Source: Larimichthys crocea (taxonomy: Eukaryota > Chordata > Actinopteri > Sciaenidae). Taken from it: a stretch of DNA of 64,000 nt. The stretch lies in NCBI RefSeq assembly GCF_000972845.2, contig NC_040016.1:23558026-23622025 (forward strand), given 5' to 3'. The notes beneath the pieces are model-generated. The model saw nothing but the letters and a program-made list of their open reading frames with translations, searched no databases and was not told the origin of the DNA. The position numbers were made by a program, and so were the translations under genes. Positions 10,870 to 22,577 of the stretch are shown here, in pieces (position 1 is the stretch's first letter; each line of letters opens with the position of its first letter).

Positions 10870-11530
10870 AATATTATTTACAGAGACCAACAATTCCACA
10901 AATGACAGTTGAAACTCCACCATCCACGATGGTATGGGAGTACATTAGTGCAAATGGCATGATGGGTAATCTGCATGATATTTACAGGTTTTGGAGCAAC
11001 ATTTTCTGCCAAGTAGACATCAAACATCTTTTTCATGGAAAGTGTTGCTTATTTCAGCAAGACAATGTCAAACCACATTATGCACATATTCAAACAGCAT
11101 AGCTGTGTAGTCAAAGAGTCCAGCTGCTAAACTGGTCTGCCTACAGTCCAGACTTGTCTCCTATTGAAAATGTTAGACACCTTATGAAACATTAAATATA
11201 AAAAAAAGACCTTGAACTGCTTAGCAGCTAAAAATCTACGTAAAGCAAGAATGGGAAAACATTTCACTTTCAAGATGACAGCAAAGAGGTGAAGAGCACA
11301 GTGCTAAACATGACCCTGATCCAATGTTTTTCAATCATGTTGCTGGCATTAAATTAAAAATCATTTTCCAAAAACAAACTTCAAAAACAAATATTTGATT
11401 AGTTGTCTTTGTGCTATTTTCAATTGAATATGGTGTTATAATATTTTGTACATTTTCATTTTGTACATTTTGTTTCTATTTACATTTTACACAGCATGAC
11501 AACTTTTTTGGAAACAAGGTTTTAAATAAT
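10870..11530 (+). mobile_element. Tc1/mariner-type transposase relic
   Basis: From 10902 a broken frame reads SANGMMGNLHDIYRFWSN, then CLFQQDNVKPHYAH. After a stop comes WSAYSPDLSPIENVRHLMKH at about 11128-11190. These match the second and third catalytic blocks (QDN-PH and SPDLNPIEN) of Tc1-like transposases. The 3' text acaacttttttggaaacaag at about 11500 resembles the end of a common fish Tc1/mariner family. Several stops and missing N-terminal regions make it inactive. Confidence 0.7.
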
Positions 11531-11539
11531 AAAGGTAGT

Positions 11540-12349
11540 ACTTTAAACAGCACATCACATGTAATATGTAAAGGCTTGTTTAATTTTTCATTCAACATTC
11601 ATTTAGTCATGACTTGCATGGATGTTGACATGCTGTGTGTTGTGTGTGTGTATGTGTTCACCTTCACACTAAATCCAACCCCAGGAAATGTTGTCAATAC
11701 AGCCATTCAGAATGCAGCAGTAGTCACTGAGCTATTGAAATGCTTCCCTGGCTCTCCACAAACACACACACTTTTCACTGTGTAGTGAACAGTGTGTGAC
11801 TGCTACCACAACAACTACACAGATACATGTTATGTCATACATACATTATGTGTAAACACTGTCATTTCATCAGTACGTTAAGGCTCCAAAATGTAGTCTT
11901 AACACACCTTTAGAACAGAACTATTTGGCCAATTCAGCTATTCTTAAAGCCTCAGTTTAGAGTAGATGGTTTTTAGGGTGGTGCTAGTAGAAAACACATG
12001 CAGTGCAGGGTAAGTAATGGAATGAGAAAGGGTTCTTCAACCAAGAAACATGAATGTGCTTAAGCTATCTAAGAAATTATTTATAGGTGATAAATTATAT
12101 TCCCTGTGTACAGGGAAAATTGTTGTTGGGGTCCATTAATCCTTTCACACTCCATACCCAATGTCATTGCACTTTGTTCAATGATCCAAGAAATTTGGGG
12201 AATTACTTCTTTTCTTGGTCATCTGATAATTTTAAAAAACCCTCAAAATCATACTGACAAGCTGTGGTCACCACACAATGAGTCAACCCTGGACAAATGA
12301 ATGTGTATCTGTTTGTCTCTTCAACACAAATTACTTTGAATCTCTTCCA

Positions 12350-12360
<11 letters not shown>
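11540..12360. other. Intron sequence, nothing recognised
   Basis: Single-copy-looking DNA. The frames at 11411-11785 and 12106-12300 show no domain. Confidence 0.4.
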
Positions 12361-12410
<50 letters not shown>

Positions 12411-12434
12411 TAGATATATATATATATATATATA
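12361..12434. repeat. TA microsatellite
   Basis: (TA)n with a single GTATAG break. Confidence 0.95.
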
Positions 12435-12577
12435 ATAAACAGATGAAATTAGCTTTGCATACTCCTTAAATCCTTAAATAGACGGATAAATCCTTGTAGA
12501 TGGTAGCTCAGTGGTTTTCACTCATCAGATAGATTATGTTCTCACTGATTGGGCCTTTCACCATGAAGTTTCAATCT

Positions 12578-13160
12578 GTACATTTACATGCAGCAAAAAA
12601 TTTGAATTTCTGATCGTATCAGAGATAGTTTGGACTTTTAAAACGCTTGTAAACAACTTAGTCTGACCTACTTTGGACCTGCTTCGGACCATAACGGACA
12701 TCTCAAAATCGGATAAGAACACCTAGATCGTTCATAGTCGGCATTTTAACGGCATGTATACTCAGCAATCGTATCTAAATCAGTTCGGCATTCTGCGCAT
12801 GCTTGAGAATTTCCGTTGGAAAGGAGACGTCGTATTAAATAGTGGTGATGTTGCTGAAAAAAGGTCAATCGACACCATGGCTTCAACAAATAATAATGCA
12901 CGAAATGTACGCTACTGTAGCATCGTCCATTTATTTGAATGCCGTCAGATAGTTTGTTGTTGCTGATAAGTAGAGGTCAACCGGAAGTGGCTCTTTGTTG
13001 AGAGGGCTACAGTGCCACATAGCGTAACGGAGTCAGCCATGCTCCGGCCGTTTATCCGATTCTCTGTATGGCATGTATACTCAGACAAGTGATCCGGTCT
13101 TATGCATGTCATTATTTGATATGATCTGAATTTCAATTTTTTTGCTTCATATAAATGTAC
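12578..13160. mobile_element. MITE with about 45-bp imperfect terminal inverted repeats
   Basis: The left end is gtacatttacatgcagcaaa. The reverse complement of the right end is gtacatttatatgaagcaaa. The match continues through ttgaa-ttc-gatc-tatca, about 38 of 45 positions. The immediate target could be TA or GTAC. A subterminal segment ggcatgtatactcag occurs in direct orientation at 12752 and 13068. There is no transposase, and the superfamily is undetermined. Confidence 0.7.
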
Positions 13161-13198
13161 TGAATGTTTTCCAATGCTTTACAACTGCAGTTGGTTTC

Positions 13199-13410
13199 AT
13201 TGTGTTTATCGATGTGTGTGGGCTCTTTCTGAGGTTTCTTCCACCTTTTTTACCTGTTAAAGGGTTTTTGTGGGCAAGTTTTTCCTCACTCGAACCGAGG
13301 GTCTAAGGACAGAGGGTGTCACTCCCTGTACAGATTGTAAAGCCCTCTGAGGCAAATGTACTTTGTGACTTTGGGCTATACAAATAAAATTGATTTGATT
13401 TGATTTGTGT
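13199..13410 (+). mobile_element. 3' UTR fragment of a teleost LINE ending in (TTGAT)n
   Basis: The segment from ggctctttctgaggtttctt to the tail includes gtaaagccctctgaggcaaa, gggctatacaaataaaattg and a (TTGAT)n tail. It is the widespread 3' end of an L2-like fish retrotransposon. Confidence 0.6.
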
Positions 13411-13415
13411 GTAAC

Positions 13416-13920
13416 CCTTGTGATAAGTTGGTGATCAGTCTGGGGTGTGTCCAGCCTCTCATACAGGATAATCTTCCCTTACTTAGGAGAGACTTTCAGC
13501 ATCACTACTAAAAACACTTGACTAGCCGAGGTGCTAAACATCACAGCCTCTTAGGACACCTAACACCTTCATTGCTCAACTATCTTTGCACCTTGAGTAT
13601 TTCCCGGTCTTGTGTCACCTCAGTCAGTGACATTAACAAAAGAATGGAGAGAAAACAACACCTAAGCCCCAAAGGAATGAACATTAATCTCTTTACAGTC
13701 ACCTGATAGTTGAACTGTTTGCTATCAGAAAGGGTGAAGCTAAGCGTCAGTGCGCACACAAATCCTTGTAATCCTTGTCCCAGACTGTGTGTATGGCACA
13801 CACGCATACACATACATGCACAAACACACCCTGTTCAATCATTTACCTTACAGTATGTGGGGGTAATGAGAACACAGTATTTAAGGTTGTTGGTTATGTC
13901 GAAACTTTGATAACCTTTTT

Positions 13921-13966
<46 letters not shown>

Positions 13967-15740
13967 AAACCCAAATGAACTTTGTGATGATCACATTTAG
14001 AACTAGAAAGAGATTACTGCAGACCAGAGACTTAACAAACCTTCAGTTGGACAGATTCCTCTCCTTACTGAATGTCTCCTGGCTACAGCCACACCTCTGT
14101 AGATTGAGGTAGTAAAGCTGCAGGTACAACAGGTTTGGACAGCTCTCTGGCTGAGCTGCTGATTGAAAACAACACTCCAAAAGAGCACAGATCTCTCTCT
14201 CTCCATGTAGGTGGACTAGACTGAACCAGATAAAATATAAAAGAAGATCTGATCTGATTGAGAACTGCTGCATGAAGTTGTTTTGTACTATTCTCTGCAT
14301 GATTCCAAGGAGTGAATCAGACTTTGGTGATCCCCTGGCTGGAGACTCTTGACATGCATGGACCTTCATGTGCCTTTACACTGTGATTGGACTGCAGTTA
14401 GCTAGTGTTTGACTACATACACTCAGTTTCATTTAGTACAACTTGTATCTTGAAAGAACCAATCTGGTGAAAAATCAAAGCTCATGCTTTATATTCAGAC
14501 TGATACCACAGGCTGTGAACTATGCTCTGCCATCTGTGGGCCATTGTAAACTGACACTTGTAAACAAAAGTTGTTGGACAGGAATCACCAGACAGCTTTG
14601 AGGAAGGCATGCTGGGACAGAACCATAGAGTCAGAGCTCCACCTTTATGACGGCCTGAAGGAGCTTATCCAATAAAACAGAACATGAGGGGACCACCTCA
14701 GAAAAAACACACCCTCAGCTTCAACTGGCTCAACTCAACCACTCATGCCAGTGCCACTTATATGTCATAATATATTTCATGATTAAAGTATGTTGTCTTT
14801 GTGAACTACATACCTAAACTTGCACTGGCTGTGAAACTGAGTGGGCACCAACACAACACTCAACATTCTCTGGTGTGTTTCCTCCACTCTGTGTTAAGCT
14901 GACATGGCCTGCCTCTGAAGGCAACCTCATCCTATCTAACATCTTGAACATCTTCAGCAGCTCACTGCTGAAGTACAAACACCTGACAGCTTGATATTTA
15001 GTTGAGGGTTACTTACAGATCACAGAAACCATTGCCTGCAGTAGACTGTATGAGAACGTAGAAAATAATACAGAGAGCTTTTTTGCAATACAACATCCAG
15101 AAAGGCATATAGAAGAGAATCATAATAATGTAAGAATATAATTTTATCACATAAAATCAAGCAGGTCACCATAGCCTGGCAGCCTGAAGAGTCAACACCT
15201 AAACAAACAGCTGTGTTACACTGAAGTGAAGACAGGACCAAGTTCAACATCAACTGAAGATAAGCACAAAGATGTCACAATTGAGGTGATGACAGATATT
15301 GCACAGGTGTCCTGAAGTGCTGCCAGCTGTATAATGAAAGAATAAACACAATAGATTCATTGACTATGAATGTGTCAGAGTGAGCTGGAATCCATCCATC
15401 TAAAGACATTCAGACGGATTCTGCTGCATTGCTCAGCACAGAACTGAAGTTGATGCAACATGTTAGCTTAGCATAAAAACACTCAACACTAAAAACACTC
15501 TCAGCCTAGCAGAATCAGTGTTGACTTAAAATCACCTTTTCAAACTAACTTTGATTCAGAGGTGTTTTTATAGTCTTTATATTTAAGGTATTGTTGCTAT
15601 TGTTATATTATATTTAGAGCTTTACTCTTCATGATGCAAATAGTCCTAACGGTGTGTATTTGTGTAAAGCACCTTTGCAACACAATTGTTAAAGTGTGCA
15701 TGAATGTATTTGATCATTGTTAATAATATTAATATTAGTT
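13416..15740. other. Intron with a (CA)n microsatellite
   Basis: A (CA)21 run lies at 13923-13964. Otherwise this is single-copy-looking DNA. The minus-strand frames at 14003-14369 and 15020-15253 show no domain or splice logic. Confidence 0.5.
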
Positions 15741-16615
15741 AATATTACAGAATCGCGAGTGATTCTGTGGCCTCAGGATTGGGTCGCTGCTTTTTGCGGA
15801 CGATCTAGTCCTGTTGGCTTCATTGGAAACGTGACCTTCAGCTCTCTCTGGAGCGGTTTGCAGCTGAGTGCGAAGCAGCTGGGATGAGAATCAGCACCTC
15901 CAAATCCAAGGCCATGGTTCTCAGCCGGAAAAGGGTGGAGTGCAGTCTCCGGGTCGGGGATGAGATCCTGCCTCAAGTGGAGGAGTTCAAGTATCTTGGG
16001 GTCTTGTTCACGAGTGAGGGAAGGATGGAACGGGAGATCGACCGGCGGATCGGTGCGGCTTCTGCAGTGATGCGGACTCTGCACCGGTCCATCGTGGCGA
16101 AGAAGGAGCTGAGCCGAAAGGCGAAGCTCTCGATTTACCAGTCGATCTACGTTTCTACCCTCACCTATGGTCACAAGCTTTGGGTAGTGACCGAAAGAAT
16201 GAGATCACGAATACAAGCCGCCGAAATGAGCTTCCTTCGCAGGGTGGCTGGGGTCTCCCTTAGAGATAGGGTGAGAAGCTCGGCCATCCGTGAGGAGCTC
16301 AGAGTAGAACTGCTGCTCCTCCGCATTGAGAGGAACCGGTTAAGGTGGCTCGGGCATCTCGTGAGGATGCCTCCTGGACGTCTCCCTGGTGAGATGTTCC
16401 GGGCACGTCCCTCTGGGAGGCGGCCCTGGGGAAGACCCAGGACACACTGGAGGGACTATGTCTCTCGGCTGGCCTGGGAACGCCTTGGGGTCCCCCTGGA
16501 AGAGCTAGCAGAAGTGGCTGGGGAGAGGGAAGTCTGGGCCGCCCTGCTGAAGCTGCTGCCCCCGTGACCCGACTAACGGATAAGCGGAAGAAGACGGACG
16601 GACGGAATATTACAG
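15741..16615 (+). mobile_element. 5'-truncated Rex3/RTE-type LINE with exact target duplications
   Basis: The direct repeat aatattacag (15741-15750 and 16606-16615) brackets 15751-16605. The insert starts inside the reverse transcriptase at LLFADDLVLLAS, which contains the catalytic FADD motif. A frame change follows. From 15884 a clean 227-residue frame runs to the stop at 16565. It includes EFKYLGVLFTSEGRMEREID, AAEMSFLRRVAGVSLRDRVR, LRWLGHLVRMPPGRLPGE and RRPWGRPRTHWRDYVSRLAW. The 3' end is ggataagcggaagaagacgg plus GGAC repeats, the short GATG-type tail of Rex3. It is dead on arrival because it lacks the endonuclease and most of the RT. Confidence 0.88.
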
Positions 16616-17681
16616 ACTGTAGTTTGTTCCAGGGTCAGTGCAGGGTGATGTGACAGTAAACAGTACAGAGTGTTCTGTCAGAATCTTAGCTTACAGCTAG
16701 CACCTGAACCCTTGCAAACTATCAAAGCCACACTGAGTGTATTTGCTCAGTCTGTCTGCACTGCAAGTGTGTAAAGAGAACCTCTGTGCGTGTGTGTGTG
16801 TGTGTGTACACACACTGGGTACATGCATTGGACTTTGCACCAGAGCATGTACTGAACATGCAAAGACAAAGAACAGACAACAGAAAGGACTAAATGTTCT
16901 AAAAAATAAAAAGAACAGATAAAGACCGCGATGGCAGTAACAAGAGGCAGACAGAGGGAGAGATCAAAGACAGAGATATGTACAGAATGTGTGTATGTGT
17001 GTGTGTTCATGCTGCTGCTGAAGGGAAACAACTTTCCAACTTATATAAAGCTTTACTCAGCACATTCAGACTTAGCTAACCTACATTGCATCCTAGTGTC
17101 TTATCTTTATTCAGTTCTGACAAACAGCTCTGTCAGGTTGCTGTGTGGTGCTGCCTCTGGAGCTCTGTTGAACCCTCAGTGACACTGATGTGATTCATGA
17201 GGACTGGAGGAAACACAGCCTTGATCTGTTTATCTGTTTAACACACACACACAGATGCTTCCCCAACAAAAACCATCAACCACAGACAGAGATTGTAGGC
17301 CTCTTAGGGCTCTTTAACTGCCATAAATAACATCACGTGACTGTGCAACAAACACCCTACACCAAGCCACAGCGATGCAACCAATGAACAAGTTCTACCA
17401 TCAGTAAATCCTGCCTTTGCAATAAGCACACATTGCACAAGAGGAGTCGTTGAGGGTTAGAACAATGGGTCTGTAAGGATACTCAAAACTACAGCAAATT
17501 GCCTTTCAATACTGCTTCATATGAAACGTCTGCATAGACCCCATTTGTGTCTTAATAATATACGTCTTGCACTCTGAGCATTATGTTTCCTAGTACTCAC
17601 TGAATCCTCTGCAAGAAGCATGAAATGCAACAGATATAGACCTCCCAGTATGCTTCCTCCCTCCACCAAGATGTTACTGAC
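16616..17681. other. Intron with GT microsatellite
   Basis: A (GT)n run lies at 16788-16810. No exon is seen until the PH exon. Confidence 0.5.
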
Positions 17682-17782
17682 CTTAAAGGCAAACTTGCGG
17701 GTGATGTTATCCAAAGACTCCACTCCTCCAATATGAAAACTGAGCAGCGGCAAACTCCCTAAAACCGTGTCTTCCTTCTCAT
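17682..17782 (-). CDS. plekha6: plekha6 exon: central part of the PH domain
   Basis: This is a 101-bp exon with an acceptor of A/T-rich sequence ending TATAG (17783-17787) and donor TTTAAG|GTCAGT. Joined to the G left by the upstream exon, it gives DEKEDTVLGSLPLLSFHIGG then VESLDNITRKFAFK, 34 codons, phase 0 out. It corresponds to PH-domain strands after the FYYK segment. Human PLEKHA6 reads DEKEESILGSIPLLSF at this point. The next exon in gene order (5240-5355) starts AEHAG, giving FK-AEHAG as in the family. The intron between them is 12.3 kb. Confidence 0.93.
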
Positions 17783-20337
17783 CTATAAAAATAAAAATAA
17801 AAGTGTGAAAAGATGAATGAGAGAAACAGAAGAACAATCTGGTACATCACTACAAGTGCCATGTGAGAAATCACAGTATGAGCCAGTTGATTCTACCTGC
17901 AGCATAAAAAGACAGAAACAAACAGATTCAGATCCAAAGATGAGCATGAAATGAGAGCTTCTCTTCTCCCAGCACAGTCTCTGCTCCCACCATGACAGCT
18001 TTCTAAAATAGATATCCATTATGGTCTGAGAGTCCCTGTAATAAGCACTGGTGATGGCTTGCACACTCACACACACACACAGCAGGATCAAGCAGAGATA
18101 AATAAGAGCACTGCGTAGAAGGAGTGCACCAGTGCTGACTAAATAATGGACGGAGACATGAAAATTTCAGGAGTTTGAAAAGGGATACACTCCTCGCTCT
18201 GTGTCCTACCTCTTGTTGGCTCTGCACCGACACTGCCTCTGCCTGAGTGTGTGTGTGTTTGTTATGTGTGGGTGTGTATGCATGAGAGAGAGAGAGAGCG
18301 ACTGAGCAAATGAGGGCAAGTGAGCAGGGAGAGAGAGGGAGAGGATGATAGGTCTGAGGGAGGGGGAAGGGCTGATGTGTATGTGTGTGTGTGTGTGTGT
18401 TTGCGTGAGATAATAATCAGCCCATGTGACTCAGTGTTGCAGGAATCTCGGCCCACAGCCAACTGTACCTGCTGCTTGTCTGCACTGATGACACACACAG
18501 GGACAGCAGCTAAATAGACACACTTCTGCCTCTCCCCAGCTCGTGCCTCCTGAACATATGAATGTTTTATTGATGTTTGTATTTATAGACACAAAGTGAT
18601 GATGATACACAGTAACACAAGGAGCCAGAGATTTTTTGGAGAAACTGGAGCGAGCTAAATTTGGACATTTTCACAGGGGGAAATGAGATAAACCACATTT
18701 TTGGGGTGAGTAGGTTTTATATCCATTCAGATGCTTGATACACATGAGGACATTCTGACACTGTTTAAGTGTTGATAAAATGTTGTAACTTCTCCCATGA
18801 AGCACATGGAACTGCTGCACAAACAGATCATAAGAACATTACAAACCCATTCAGGTACAATCATAGTGATGATTGTATTTGAAATGTATTTCTGTTATAC
18901 AAATTAAACAGGATAGCAATAAGAATAGAAAGTGTGATCAATAATAAATAATATGGAAGTGATGTGAGTCAATAATACAATTTAAAAAGCAATAATAGTG
19001 ACAACAACAAGAAGTAATTAGGTAAGCAAGAACAGGCCTAATCTGGCTCATTCTTGTTTAATGTTTTCAGTATATTAAGCAGGTAATGAAAGGACTGTGT
19101 CAGCTGCTGGAAGTCTAAATGGAAACATGGTAAAAAATAAATAAATCCAAGCAGGTACGTCCATACCTTCATGTAAAATAGCACAACTGGCAACCTTCTG
19201 ACTACTATTATCCTTTTCTAACCTATGGGCTACCTTTCACCAAGCTGTTTCCACCAGCATACCCCCCTGATATAGCAGGCTAAAATCAGCCCTGGTACTA
19301 TCTCAGTCAAATCAAACACACAGACATGTAACAAAGTAATCCAAACATGTGTCACATAACAGTGTTTAAATAGCCTATACTTTACAAAAAATGCTTATTT
19401 ATTTGGATGATACATATTCATTAGAGCATTTGTCATTTACATCAGATTCTAGTCGAGTCGAAGTGAAGAAATATCTGAGTTATTCATTATTTTTATAAAA
19501 ACATCAGCAGACACATGAGTGTAGAAGCACAGGAAGCTTTAGAGGACTCAGAGAAAGGCCTGTAAAACACAACCCATACAATAAACTGTGCTTTCTCTCC
19601 TCTCCTTGTGCTCATTTTTTTGGCCCTCAGTGCTCGCTGGCATAGCAGTCACAGTGGTAACTTGCACTGTAACACATTCCTCCCTCCATCACTCCCTCTC
19701 TCTAAGGCTTAGTGTCTAAGCTTTCTTTTCCAAAAACACAGCTGGGCCAAGCTGAGACGCAGTGGAGGCTGGAACAAAACAACGTGTTTAGAATGAAGAC
19801 AGAAGACCCCAGCACACAGAGAATTTAAGTGAAAATAAAAATAATAATAATATTAAGAAGAAGAAGAAAATAAAAGAACAGCATGGAAACTTTTAGGCCA
19901 TGTTTGTAGTTACAGTAGAGGTTTGTCAAATGATCACAACTTCAAACATGGATGATTTTATCATGATTGATTACAAAGTGGGCAAAGAACTGCAACAGCA
20001 ACAAAGAAAAAAAATTAGTGCAGCAGTTAATACATGCTATTGTATCTATCTGGCTTCTCACAGCCTGTAAACTGCTTGTTGAACCACATGGCCACAATCA
20101 GCTCTGAGGTACAACTGTAAAACTTAAAGGTTCAAATTGATTTGGCTCTGAGGGCAAAAGTGTATCTTTCTCTCTTTAAGAAATAATCACATGATAACTA
20201 ACAGTGAATCCCAGGTTGAGAAAGGTAAGAGGTCTGAAATACATCTCTTCTTCCCTCAGTGCTTGGCACATCTCTGGTTATGAAAATGTAGTACAGATTT
20301 ACATGTTCATATCAAAGTCTATAAGATTTTTAAGACA
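17783..20337. other. Intron with simple repeats
   Basis: It contains a GA-rich tract (18285-18350), a (GT)n tract (18375-18400) and an AATAAT/AAGAAG tract (19838-19870). No coding exon or transposon is recognised. Confidence 0.5.
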
Positions 20338-20407
20338 CTTTCAGTAATGTAGAGCACCATGGTGATATTGCCTGCAGTATCACCATGGTGCTGTACATTG
20401 CTGAAAA
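20338..20407. ncRNA. Candidate microRNA-like hairpin
   Basis: Arms at 20338-20367 and 20378-20407 pair over about 30 bp with two internal mismatches and one near the base, around a 10-nt loop (ttgcctgcag). Both arms carry agcaccatggtgata or its complement. The size, stem length and small loop fit an animal pre-miRNA. I do not recognise a known miRNA seed. A short MITE core or a chance palindrome are alternatives. The core caccatggtg is itself palindromic. Confidence 0.4.
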
Positions 20408-21535
20408 AGAGCTACTGACATGAGAGCTGCAGCCCAAAGTTATCTGAGAGACCCATTAATGTGAAAGGGAGAAATCTGATGGTGCATGCACATTCACACA
20501 CAGGTTAGAAGATTAACATTTTGAGCAATGTTAAAGCTGTGGAAGAGATTGCAGAGAAATATAAAGTAAATATTTTATATATAAATAAAATTCTGTGTGT
20601 CTGTGACACAGCTTAAATGAACCGGGACAGAATAACAGTAGAGTTATATTGTGAAACGCAACTGACACACACTGGCCATGTAAAGTCTTGGGTGGTTGTG
20701 TAGTTGTAGTTAAACTGTTTAACAGTTTAAGTCTTATTTGACACATCCAGCTGATTAAAATAATTTATGCTGATTCAACATTGTAAAACATTTTACAACA
20801 CTATAAAGCATGAATGTAACGAACATGGCAAACTGATGTTTGCTTTATCATTTTATCATTAGTGTCATTAATAATAAGTAAGTAGTAAGTGAGACAAATC
20901 AATTGTGGCAACAATTAACGTGTGATTCAGGTCTCATTCTGATCAAGTGGAAAATCTCGGACTCCACCAACCCGTCACTTGTTGATAAAAATACAATGTA
21001 CACTGAGGGGAGTGTCTGCTATTTTTAGGAAAACCTGGGGGGCATGCAAACAAACTGACCTTTCCTAGCATCCTGGATATTCAAACAAGCTTTTGTACCA
21101 TGTTTGTTTTAATGTTTTAATGACCTGCTCCATGTGAAAAGTGTCATCAGATAACTTCTGTTCTCTTTGCCACCAGAGAAATTAAATTAAATATGGTTTA
21201 TTTTTAATGTATTTACCATTTGTTTAAATAATGCCTAACTGATTAAACACAACATCAATATCATGGCTGTTTCTAGTTGTCTGAGGGCCCTATGCAAGAT
21301 GCTGTTTGGGGGCCCCTATTTTGTCAAACTCTGAGGGGGAGATTCCTAACCTTTTCAAGTGATCTATGGCGATGCAACAGTCTGTTACATTTTAAGAGGA
21401 AAACAGGCCCAAGTACAATAATAAATGCAACAAATGCATTATGTTCCTGAAAATGTTTACTGTAAAAGGTGATATTAAGACTCTCTCCACCAGTCCAAAA
21501 CAGTAAAAAATAAATAACATATAATAATAATATAT
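20408..21535. other. Intron sequence, little recognised
   Basis: It contains an inverted repeat ttaaactgtt/aacagtttaa near 20709-20729. A gggccctatgcaagatgct-like segment near 21284 resembles sequence after the Tc1 element near 29150. Otherwise unremarkable. Confidence 0.4.
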
Positions 21536-21581
21536 TAATTATAATAATAATAATATATAATAATATATAATAATATATATT

Positions 21582-22437
21582 GGGCTGTCAATCGTTTCAA
21601 TAAATTAATTGCATTTTTCTGAGACTGAAGCTTATAATGAATATTTATTTATGTAAAATGATCAAATGAATGTAGAATAAACACAGATAAAGTATATTTA
21701 AATTAATTAATTTTATTGGCTTAAGGTGCACATATGCACAGTGCAAATAGAAAAAAGCCAGAATGAGGAAATTACTGACGAGTGCCAACTCCTGTAGCGT
21801 AGACTGGCGAGGTCCCGTGGAGGTAATTTCAGCAGGGTGTTTTGCTTTGAGGTGATATGTTAAAGTCATGTTACTTCTGTGGAATTTAAATTCGGCTTTG
21901 CAAACTGTGCAAATTGCCTTGTTTTTGTCCAACAAGCCGTCGGGCAACTTTTTTAAATTAACCATCTTCCGCCATAGACTCTCCTTTAGTTAGGATAGAT
22001 CATAGACATATACATAGACGCCTCATTGAGCAGGTTGGTCCGTTGCTGCGATACGTTAACGTGTCCGCCATATTGGATGTGGCAGATCTGCCCGTAAACT
22101 AATACAAGGAAATGGACTGAACTTCATAAAGCGCCTTTCTACAAAGTTCTTTAAGTTAATGCCTCTTATACACCCATTCACACACACACACTAATATATC
22201 TGGGAAACAAAGCTCTACTTTGCCACATCCAATATGGCGTCGACGTCAACGTACGATTCAGCGCTCAATGCGACGTCTATGTGTCTATGGGATAGATGTT
22301 TGACCGCGCATGTGACCAAAGGTTATGGGTCAGCCACCACCGGAAGTAAACAAAACCACGTTAATTGCGTTAATTTTTTTAACGCATTAATTGTTTAAAA
22401 TTAATCGCCAAAATTAACGCGTTAATTTTGACAGCAC
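21582..22437 (-). mobile_element. BED-finger hAT-like element, copy 1 (deleted)
   Basis: The termini are gggctgtcaatcg (21582) and ttttgacagcac (ends 22437). The TIR regions are rich in ttaacgcgttaa. On the minus strand from 21965 a frame reads MVNLKKLPDGLLDKNKAIC, TVCKAEFKFHRSNMTLTYHL and KAKHPAE. This is a C-x2-C...H-x4-H BED zinc finger as at the N terminus of hAT transposases. It then runs out without a catalytic domain. A single 40-bp unit that is amplified in copy 2 lies at about 21977-22020. An internal piece at 22104-22140 (ggactgaacttcataaagcg) looks like a SINE tail and is absent from the other copies. Target duplications cannot be read in the TA-rich flanks. Confidence 0.65.
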
Positions 22438-22457
22438 TAATATATATATATATATAC

Positions 22458-22488
<31 letters not shown>

Positions 22489-22577
22489 TATCTATACACA
22501 CACACACACACATTATGTATTATGTAGTGAACAAAAAACTGTGAAATTACTGAAAACATATATATATATATGATATT
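22438..22577. repeat. TA/CA microsatellite between two hAT copies
   Basis: (TA)n at 22440-22495, (CA)n at 22496-22512 and another (TA)n at 22558-22572. Confidence 0.85.

Noticed and set aside
12501..12516. tRNA gene or SINE head (tggtagctcagtggtt)
   Set aside because: It has an A-box-like word but no B box or cloverleaf follows before the MITE end.
15773..16174. Minus-strand 133-residue frame
   Set aside because: It is the antisense of the Rex3 reverse transcriptase.
18003..18233. Alternative first exon of plekha6
   Set aside because: An open frame exists, but there is no similarity to the family and no convincing donor in phase with the next exon.
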